A DNA stretch of 11,560 nucleotides from Methylotenera_A sp040387035. GTDB lineage: Bacteria; Pseudomonadota; Gammaproteobacteria; Burkholderiales; Methylophilaceae. A model generated the notes under the pieces. That model did not search any database. It was not told the DNA's origin and saw nothing but the letters and a program-made list of their open reading frames with translations. The stretch covers positions 1-11,560 of the forward strand of contig JAZKEN010000115.1 in NCBI GenBank assembly GCA_040387035.1. The letters are read 5' to 3'. Positions 5,780 to 11,560 of this stretch are shown piece by piece (within the stretch, counting starts at the first letter, position 1; the number at the start of each line of letters is the position of its first letter). A program made the translations under genes and the position numbers.

Positions 5780-8269
5780 ATGGTTGAACGGTCAGTAAAC
5801 ACACATTTAACATCACATATTAATAGTTTAACTGCTACAGCATCACTGGTAACGGATTTTATACCTTTATTAAGTACGATTTTTAATGATTCCCCGGACT
5901 GCGTTTCTGTTTACAGCGTGGATGGCGCTTTGGCATACGCTAATCAGGCGCTGCTTAATACGCTGGACTGCTCGATAGAACAGGCGCAATCCAATCAATT
6001 ATTAAACAAAATCAAATCCTACCAGGATGCGCTGATTCACACCTTGAATACCGGGGAGCCCAGCAGCTTTTTGCTGGAATGCCACCCCTCGCACATGCAG
6101 CGTCCCATCCACGATTTAATTGCGATGACGGCCATTAAGAACCGCCAGAATGATGTATTGGGTGTGCTGGCAATCGGGCGTGATTTAAGCGATTATCGCC
6201 AGCACCAGTTTCAAGCCCTGGCACAAAAAGAGCGTTATCAGCGCGCCTTGATCGATAACTTTCCTTTTATGGTGTGGCTAAAAGATATGGATAGCCGCTT
6301 TTTGGCGATTAACAACGCTTTTGCGGCTTTAATCGGCGTGACTTACCCTGAAGAAGCCATTGGTAAAACCGATCATGATTACTTCCCCAAGAAAGCCGCA
6401 GATATCAATGTGGCCTCTGATCGCGAGATTATGCAAAGCGGCGAATCCAAAGTCATTGTCGATTCGATCCAGGGAGATGGTGGTAAGCCGCGCTGGGCCG
6501 AGGTGTGTAAATCGCCGGTGTTGATTGACGGAGTGGCCGTGGGCACGGTTGGGTTTGCGCACGATTTAACCGAGTTAAAAAGGCTGCATGACGATATTTC
6601 GCAGACCAAATCAGAATATGTTTCGCTGGTTGAGAATTTACCGCTGGCGATTATTCGCTACAACTTAAATTGTCAGCGCATCTTTATAAATGATTACTGC
6701 ATACGCCTGTTTGGCCAGCCCGTAGAGCCTTTGTTGGGCAAGACGCCGCTTGAATATTGGTATGCCACCGCAACAGGGATGAGGGCGCAAGAGTTTCAGG
6801 CGCGTTTAAGAGCGGTGATGCAAACCGGGCAGATCGATACTTTTGAATTCAATTGCACACTAGACGGCAAAGATGTTGTGTTTTTAATGCGCTTTGTGCC
6901 TGAATTCGACGTCAACAAAAAAGTCACCGGAGCTTTGGCCTTGGCCAGCGATATGACGGCGGTCAGTGAGTATCGCCATCAAATTGAATACATGGCGTAT
7001 CACGATAGCTTAACCAATCTGCCTAATCGCGCGCTGTTTAATCGCGGTATTGCACAGGCGATAGAACGCGCAAAACGCCAGCACGATAGCTTTGCTTTAT
7101 TGATGATTGATTTAGACCATTTTAAATCCATCAACGATACGCTTGGCCACCCGGTAGGTGATCAACTGCTGATTGAAGCGGCCGAACGACTGGTGAATAC
7201 CTTGCGCGCCGGCGATTTGGTTGCGCGCTTTGGTGGTGATGAGTTTGCTGTGCTGGTGCAAGACGTGCAGCAAATCCAGGATTTAGGGGTGCTTGCCAGT
7301 AATATCGTGCAGGCCTTGACCGTTCCTTTTAATATCGCCAACCAGGAGTTGTACGTTACCGCCAGTATTGGTATTGCCGTTTATCCGCAGCATACCGAAA
7401 ATGAGGACGATTTATTACGTTATGCCGATGTGGCGATGTACGCCGCCAAAAAGCAAGGCCGCAATAATTATCAATTTTTCGCACAAGAGCTGAACCAGCA
7501 TATTTCACAACGCTTATTGCTGCAAACCGAGTTGATGCATGCGATTGAAAAAAATGAATTTTATTTAAACTATCAGCCCCTGGTACGGCTTGATACCTCG
7601 GAAATCATTGGTGTTGAAGCGCTTTTGCGCTGGCGCAACCCGGTGTTGGGTGAAGTCAACCCTAACCAGTTTATCTCACTGGCAGAAGAGTTGGGCGTGA
7701 TTACGGTCATTGGGCGCTGGGTAATGATGCAGGCGTTTAAAGACGCGGTAGCGGTCAATCTTAATCGTCAAACTCCATTGATCTTTGCCGTTAATTTATC
7801 CGCGCGGCAATTTTTGCGTTACGATATTTTTGCTGCAGTCGACTACTGCTTAAGCGTCACTGCCTGTAATCCGGCCTGGATTACCCTGGAAATCACCGAA
7901 AGCTTATTGTTAAACGATTCCAACCAGGTATTGCAAACCTTGCGCCAGTTTGTCGATTTAGGCATAAAAGTGGCGATTGATGATTTCGGTACCGGCTATT
8001 CTTCACTGTCTTACCTGAATAAATTCCCTATTGCCGAGGTAAAAATCGACCGCAGTTTTGTCAGGGATATCACCCTTGACGAAAATGACGCTAAATTAGT
8101 CAAAGCGGTGATTGGTATGGCGCTAAGCCTGGGTAAAGAATTGATTGCAGAAGGCGTAGAAACACAAGAGCAGGCCGATTTGCTCAAAAGTTGGGGCTGC
8201 AATATTGGGCAAGGCTATTTGTTTAGCCAACCACTGAGTTTTGAGCAGCTTTTGCTACGATTGCCATAA
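5780..8269 (+). CDS. PAS-PAS-PAS-GGDEF-EAL cyclic di-GMP cyclase/phosphodiesterase
   Basis: This 829-residue cytoplasmic signalling protein has no signal peptide or membrane helix. Three PAS-like sensor domains lie at about residues 30-140, 152-270 and 278-400. They are followed by a GGDEF domain from HDSLTNLPNR (408-417), with an intact GGDEF active site at 485-489 and the inhibitory I-site RAGD at 476-479, five residues upstream as usual. The EAL domain keeps EALLRW (from 613), VNLSARQF, LEITES, DDFGTGYSS (from 734), KIDRSF, AEGVET and GQGYLFSQPL. Both synthesis and hydrolysis of c-di-GMP are therefore possible, and the net activity cannot be read from sequence. I chose the ATG at 5780, with AGGAAG at 5764-5769 ten bases upstream; the frame's extension into the N run is not real. 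The PAS ligands are unknown. The next gene, ilvD, starts 106 bases downstream and is probably a separate unit. Confidence 0.93.
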   Translation: MVERSVNTHLTSHINSLTATASLVTDFIPLLSTIFNDSPDCVSVYSVDGALAYANQALLNTLDCSIEQAQSNQLLNKIKSYQDALIHTLNTGEPSSFLLECHPSHMQRPIHDLIAMTAIKNRQNDVLGVLAIGRDLSDYRQHQFQALAQKERYQRALIDNFPFMVWLKDMDSRFLAINNAFAALIGVTYPEEAIGKTDHDYFPKKAADINVASDREIMQSGESKVIVDSIQGDGGKPRWAEVCKSPVLIDGVAVGTVGFAHDLTELKRLHDDISQTKSEYVSLVENLPLAIIRYNLNCQRIFINDYCIRLFGQPVEPLLGKTPLEYWYATATGMRAQEFQARLRAVMQTGQIDTFEFNCTLDGKDVVFLMRFVPEFDVNKKVTGALALASDMTAVSEYRHQIEYMAYHDSLTNLPNRALFNRGIAQAIERAKRQHDSFALLMIDLDHFKSINDTLGHPVGDQLLIEAAERLVNTLRAGDLVARFGGDEFAVLVQDVQQIQDLGVLASNIVQALTVPFNIANQELYVTASIGIAVYPQHTENEDDLLRYADVAMYAAKKQGRNNYQFFAQELNQHISQRLLLQTELMHAIEKNEFYLNYQPLVRLDTSEIIGVEALLRWRNPVLGEVNPNQFISLAEELGVITVIGRWVMMQAFKDAVAVNLNRQTPLIFAVNLSARQFLRYDIFAAVDYCLSVTACNPAWITLEITESLLLNDSNQVLQTLRQFVDLGIKVAIDDFGTGYSSLSYLNKFPIAEVKIDRSFVRDITLDENDAKLVKAVIGMALSLGKELIAEGVETQEQADLLKSWGCNIGQGYLFSQPLSFEQLLLRLP

Positions 8270-8336
8270 ATACCACTAATTTCATTATATTTGGGCTTCT
8301 AACGTAAAAACCTGCTTACTCAAGGCCTTGCATCAG

Positions 8337-8365
8337 CTAAAATAATATATTCAGTATTATTTTAG
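8337..8365. promoter_or_regulatory. Perfect 11-bp inverted repeat over the ilvD ribosome binding site
   Basis: The left arm CTAAAATAATA (8337-8347) and right arm TATTATTTTAG (8355-8365) are perfect reverse complements around the 7-base centre TATTCAG. The right arm ends inside AGGA (8364-8367), the ribosome binding site of ilvD, whose ATG is at 8376. In DNA this could be an operator; in RNA, a weak AU-rich hairpin covering half of the Shine-Dalgarno. The high local AT content makes a chance repeat more likely than elsewhere. Confidence 0.5.
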
Positions 8366-8375
8366 GATTACTCCC

Positions 8376-10226
8376 ATGCCAGTTTACCGTTCCCGCACCA
8401 CAACACATGGCCGTAATATGGCAGGTGCGCGTGCTTTATGGCGTGCTACCGGTATGAAAGACGGCGATTTTGATAAGCCAATCATCGCGATTTCCAATTC
8501 ATTTACGCAATTCGTACCCGGTCATGTGCATTTAAAAGATTTAGGCCAGCTAGTGGCGCGCGAAATTGAGCGCGCCGGCGGCGTGGCTAAAGAGTTCAAC
8601 ACGATTGCCGTCGATGATGGTATCGCCATGGGTCATGGCGGCATGCTCTATAGCTTGCCTAGCCGCGACCTGATTGCCGATTCGGTTGAATACATGGTCA
8701 ATGCACACTGTGCCGATGCGCTGGTGTGTATTTCCAACTGCGACAAAATCACGCCAGGTATGCTGATGGCCGCCTTGCGCCTGAATATCCCGGTGATATT
8801 CGTGTCCGGCGGGCCAATGGAGGCCGGTAAAGTCAACTGGCAAGGCGAATCGCTGAAGCTGGACCTGGTCGATGCCATGGTCGCTGCTGCCGATGAGCGC
8901 GTCAGCGATGCCAAATCAGACGCGATTGAACGTTCCGCTTGCCCGACTTGCGGCAGCTGTTCCGGTATGTTCACCGCCAACTCCATGAACTGCCTGACGG
9001 AAGCCCTGGGTTTAAGCTTGCCGGGCAACGGCTCAACGTTGGCTACACATGGCGCTCGCAAGCAATTATTCCTGCAAGCCGGTCGCTTGATCGTCGAATT
9101 GGCCAAGCGCCATTACGAGCAAGATGATTATTCTGTATTGCCGCGCAATATCGCCACCATGCAAGCCTTTGAAAATGCCATGGCATTAGATGTGGCCATG
9201 GGCGGTTCAACCAATACGGTATTGCATTTGCTGGCGGCTGCGCATGAGGCGGGCATTGATTTCACCATGAGTGATATCGACCGCATCTCGCGTAAAGTAC
9301 CTTGCGTGAGCAAGGTGGCACCTGCCACGCAGAAATACCACATGGAAGATGTACACCGCGCCGGTGGCGTGATGAGCATTCTTTCCGAATTAAGTCGTGG
9401 CGGCTTGATCCACCGCGATATCCCGACCGTACACAGCGCCACCATGGGCGCGGCATTGGATAAATGGGATATCACGACGACGCAAGACGAAGATGTGAAA
9501 AAATTCTACCGCGCCGCACCTGGCGGTATTCCAACGACTATTGCATTCAGCCAAAGTATGTTATGGCCGGACCTGGATACCGACCGTGCCAACGGCTGTA
9601 TTCGCGATATCGAGCATGCCTATTCAAAAGATGGCGGCCTGGCTGTGCTATACGGCAATATCGCCCTGGATGGCTGTATTGTGAAAACGGCGGGTGTGGA
9701 TGATTCCATATTGAAGTTCACAGGTAGGGCGCGTGTATTCGAATCGCAGGACTCAACCGTTGAAGCCATTTTAAACGATCAAATTGTGGCAGGTGATGTC
9801 GTGGTGATTCGCTATGAAGGTCCACGCGGTGGCCCGGGCATGCAGGAAATGCTGTACCCGACCAGTTACTTGAAATCGAAAGACCTGGGCAAGGTATGTG
9901 CACTACTGACCGATGGCCGTTTTTCAGGCGGTACATCCGGTTTAAGTATCGGCCATGCTTCACCGGAAGCAGCTGAGGGCGGCGCCATCGGTTTGGTTGA
10001 AGAGGGTGATACGATAGAAATCGATATCCCTAACCGCACCATTCATCTGGCGATATCAGACGAAGAAATGGCGCATCGCCGTGCGCATATGGAAATAAAA
10101 GGTAAAGCGGCCTGGAAGCCGGTCAACCGTACCCGTGAAGTGTCACTTGCCTTGCGTGCTTATGCCGCAATGACTACCAGCGCGGCCAGGGGCGCTGTGC
10201 GCGATGTGACGCAAATAGAGAAATAG
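8376..10226 (+). CDS. ilvD: Dihydroxy-acid dehydratase IlvD
   Basis: This enzyme dehydrates 2,3-dihydroxy-3-methylbutanoate to 2-oxoisovalerate, and the C6 homologue to 3-methyl-2-oxopentanoate: the third shared step of valine and isoleucine synthesis, leading also to leucine and pantothenate. The 616 residues equal the length of E. coli IlvD. Fe-S cluster region residues are C122 in SNCDKITPG and C192/C195 in CPTCGSCSGMFTANS. Other hallmarks are NSFTQFVPGHVHLKD (41-55), DGIAMGHGGM (81-90), DVAMGGSTNT, YGNIALDGC and the late YEGPRGGPGMQEM with LTDGRFSGGTSG. The NSFTQF segment lacks the Cys found there in the short [2Fe-2S] type, so it is the long E. coli type. The ATG at 8376 has AGGA eight bases upstream. 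No ilvB, ilvN, ilvC or leu genes are adjacent. The gene is complete and shows no oddities. Confidence 0.97.
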   Translation: MPVYRSRTTTHGRNMAGARALWRATGMKDGDFDKPIIAISNSFTQFVPGHVHLKDLGQLVAREIERAGGVAKEFNTIAVDDGIAMGHGGMLYSLPSRDLIADSVEYMVNAHCADALVCISNCDKITPGMLMAALRLNIPVIFVSGGPMEAGKVNWQGESLKLDLVDAMVAAADERVSDAKSDAIERSACPTCGSCSGMFTANSMNCLTEALGLSLPGNGSTLATHGARKQLFLQAGRLIVELAKRHYEQDDYSVLPRNIATMQAFENAMALDVAMGGSTNTVLHLLAAAHEAGIDFTMSDIDRISRKVPCVSKVAPATQKYHMEDVHRAGGVMSILSELSRGGLIHRDIPTVHSATMGAALDKWDITTTQDEDVKKFYRAAPGGIPTTIAFSQSMLWPDLDTDRANGCIRDIEHAYSKDGGLAVLYGNIALDGCIVKTAGVDDSILKFTGRARVFESQDSTVEAILNDQIVAGDVVVIRYEGPRGGPGMQEMLYPTSYLKSKDLGKVCALLTDGRFSGGTSGLSIGHASPEAAEGGAIGLVEEGDTIEIDIPNRTIHLAISDEEMAHRRAHMEIKGKAAWKPVNRTREVSLALRAYAAMTTSAARGAVRDVTQIEK

Positions 10227-10276
10227 TTGCAGATTGAGTAGTAAGAAATCAATAATTACAGCATTAGGATGACAAT

Positions 10277-11200
10277 ATGACCGAATTAGTAGCAGAACAA
10301 CAACTGCTCGATCAAGACTTTGCGTTTAAACCAGAGCTTAAATTTAGTGAAGACAGCCATGGCCTGCAATTTATCGAAATCGATAATACGCTGGCCACCG
10401 CAAAAATCGCGCTGCAAGGCGCGCATGTGATGCAATGGCAGCCGAAAAATGTTGTAGAGCCAGTACTATGGCTATCCAGCAATGCGCGCTATGTACAAGG
10501 CCGCTCTATACGCGGCGGTGTGCCTATCTGCTGGCCGTGGTTTGGTGCGCATCCAACTGACAGCAGCTATTGTCCACATGGTTTTGCGCGTGTCATGCCA
10601 TGGCATTTGATTGACGCTGACACCTTGCAAAACGGCGCAACGCGTTTGGTATTGCAAATTGTGGATACGCCAGTCGGTAAAAAACAATTGTCCTATCCCT
10701 ATACGCTAACGCTGACCATGACCATTGGCGAAACGCTGAAACTGGATCTATCCACTACTAACCATGGCACGCATCCATTTATGATTGGTGAGGCCTTCCA
10801 CACCTATTTTAATATCAGCGATGTTACAAAAATCAAGCTAACTGGTTTGGAAGAATCCATCTACGCGGACAAAGTACAAAACTACGAGCGCAGCATGCAA
10901 CATGGCAGCATCAAGTTTAATAGTGAGTTTGATCGCGTCTACCTCAATACCACCAGCGATTGTGTGATTGAAGATGCCGGTCTAGACCGTAAGATCCGTG
11001 TGGCTAAATCAGGCAGTAACGCAACAGTGGTATGGACGCCATGGGCGGACAAAGCGCATCAAATGGGCGATATGGGCACGCCGGATGAATGGCGTAAAAC
11101 CGTGTGTATTGAAACCGCCAATGCCATGGAAAACAGTATTGTGGTGAACCCTAACCAAACCCATACCTTGACCGCTGAATACAGCGTTGAAGACTTATAG
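10277..11200 (+). CDS. D-hexose-6-phosphate mutarotase, YeaD type
   Basis: This protein of 307 residues belongs to the aldose-1-epimerase superfamily. It resembles E. coli YeaD and yeast YMR099C, which interconvert the alpha and beta anomers of glucose-6-phosphate and similar hexose phosphates. Diagnostic stretches are GGVPICWPWFGAH at 80-92, HGFAR at 101-105, GEAFHTYF at 171-178 and CIETANA at 277-283. By comparison with the family, H101 and H175 are likely catalytic or sugar-binding histidines and E279 the catalytic glutamate. The first 20 residues are extra compared with the conserved core. The ATG at 10277 has AGGA at 10266-10269. The 50-base distance from ilvD, with no terminator between, suggests co-transcription, though the two functions are not obviously linked. 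A strong terminator follows. There is no signal peptide, so it acts in the cytoplasm. Confidence 0.92.
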   Translation: MTELVAEQQLLDQDFAFKPELKFSEDSHGLQFIEIDNTLATAKIALQGAHVMQWQPKNVVEPVLWLSSNARYVQGRSIRGGVPICWPWFGAHPTDSSYCPHGFARVMPWHLIDADTLQNGATRLVLQIVDTPVGKKQLSYPYTLTLTMTIGETLKLDLSTTNHGTHPFMIGEAFHTYFNISDVTKIKLTGLEESIYADKVQNYERSMQHGSIKFNSEFDRVYLNTTSDCVIEDAGLDRKIRVAKSGSNATVVWTPWADKAHQMGDMGTPDEWRKTVCIETANAMENSIVVNPNQTHTLTAEYSVEDL

Positions 11201-11226
11201 GCGTTCTTTTTTAATGCAATAAATGT

Positions 11227-11259
11227 CAACGCCGCAATATGCAAGGGCGTTGTTTTGTT
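11227..11259 (+). terminator. Rho-independent terminator after the mutarotase gene
   Basis: CAACGCC (11227-11233) pairs with GGCGTTG (11246-11252) around a 12-base loop, followed directly by TTTTGTT (11253-11259). Inside the loop GCA-ATA-TGC can add three more pairs. It lies 26 bases after the stop codon and would end the ilvD-mutarotase transcript. Confidence 0.8.
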
Positions 11260-11329
11260 AAAGTGTGATTAATTTGCAACAACACTGAATAAATTTACAA
11301 GCCCGTGCTTTTTAAACCTGCTGGAGCTA

Positions 11330-11357
11330 TTGTGAATTTTTAAATTATTGGTATTAT
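11330..11357 (+). promoter_or_regulatory. Probable sigma-70 promoter of the cytochrome c gene
   Basis: TTGTGA (11330-11335) matches four of six -35 bases and TATTAT (11352-11357) five of six -10 bases, with 16 bases between. The predicted start near 11364 leaves a leader of about 55 bases to the ATG. The terminator just upstream supports an independent unit. Confidence 0.55.
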
Positions 11358-11418
11358 TCAGCATGCAAAAAAATGCAGGTTTAAGACAAAAATTATCACG
11401 GTAATTCAAGGAGATAGC

Positions 11419-11560
11419 ATGAAAGTTTTATTATCAACAATTGCGGTTGCCGGCATGTTATTAGCTGGTCAGGTAAATGCTGCCAATGCAGATGCTGCAA
11501 AAGCACTAGCGCAAAAAAGCGGCTGTTTAGCTTGTCATAGTATTGATAAAAAAGTACTAG
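11419..11560 (+). CDS. Class I cytochrome c, periplasmic (3' end outside window)
   Basis: The first 47 codons are present. Residues 1-21 form a Sec signal peptide: a Lys near the start, a hydrophobic core TIAVAGMLLAG and a probable cleavage site after VNA (residue 21). After a short helix with repeated Ala, the haem-binding motif CLACH stands at residues 36-40, so haem is attached covalently in the periplasm. A motif this close to the mature N-terminus, preceded by ALAQKSG, is typical of small c551/c552- or c5-type electron carriers of about 80-100 mature residues. The axial methionine and C-terminus lie beyond the window. AAGGAGA at 11408-11414 is the strongest ribosome binding site in the window, suggesting high expression. 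The electron-transfer partners cannot be told from here. Confidence 0.88.
   Translation, partial: MKVLLSTIAVAGMLLAGQVNAANADAAKALAQKSGCLACHSIDKKVL

Larger units (their letters stand above)
11201..11418. other. Intergenic region, mutarotase / cytochrome c
   Basis: About 220 bases without a gene. It holds the terminator (11227-11259), the promoter candidate (11330-11357) and the leader of the cytochrome gene with a strong ribosome binding site. I see no further ORF or regulator site that I could name. Confidence 0.6.

Noticed and set aside
5607..5816. N-terminal extension of lgt across the N run
   Set aside because: The frame stays open only because N bases give no stop codons. The ATG at 5606 gives the normal Lgt start.
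8648..9106. 152-residue minus-strand ORF
   Set aside because: It lies wholly within ilvD on the opposite strand and is a shadow of its codon pattern.
1..11560. Novel defence, mobile or biosynthetic system
   Set aside because: All substantial genes belong to familiar housekeeping or signalling families. No transposase, integrase, nuclease, toxin-antitoxin pair, CRISPR repeat or tRNA was seen on either strand.

Overview
The window is an ordinary stretch of Gram-negative chromosome, most likely from a betaproteobacterium. The protein styles and gene set (CstA/YbdD, a TIGR03643-type protein, Lgt, an E. coli-type IlvD, a YeaD-type mutarotase and a small periplasmic cytochrome c) would fit Methylophilaceae such as Methylotenera or Methylophilus. 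That placement is an inference from memory of such genomes, not a search. Two runs of exactly 100 N (4024-4123 and 5664-5763) show that this is a scaffolded draft assembly.

Layout. 1-1573 (minus) is the 5' part of an MsbA-like fused ABC exporter that runs off the left edge. A 152-bp divergent intergenic region separates it from cstA (1726-3795, plus), a carbon-starvation/pyruvate-type transporter. cstA overlaps ybdD (3795-4001) by one base, and ybdD is followed by a small TIGR03643/DUF2805 protein (4147-4413) on the far side of the first gap. The gap is flanked by a perfect 55-bp direct repeat, which is best read as two overlapping contig ends. Once collapsed, the third gene overlaps the end of ybdD by 10 bases, giving a tight three-gene operon. 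A small unknown gene (4433-4612, minus) converges on it. An AT-rich spacer with a perfect FNR-box-like palindrome follows, then lgt (4806-5606, minus). The second gap separates lgt from a divergent PAS-PAS-PAS-GGDEF-EAL protein (5780-8269). ilvD (8376-10226) comes next, with a perfect 11-bp inverted repeat over its ribosome binding site, then a YeaD-type hexose-6-phosphate mutarotase (10277-11200), an intrinsic terminator, and the start of a secreted class I cytochrome c gene (11419 to the right edge).

How the genes work together. Most are housekeeping: carbon-source uptake (CstA/YbdD), lipoprotein maturation (Lgt), branched-chain amino acid synthesis (IlvD), sugar-phosphate anomer conversion and periplasmic electron transfer. 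The c-di-GMP enzyme is the one clear signalling protein. I see no mobile element, CRISPR array, tRNA, rRNA, defence system or biosynthetic cluster. The points most worth a second look are the assembly artefact at the first gap, the inverted repeat before ilvD, and the palindrome at 4780-4797.
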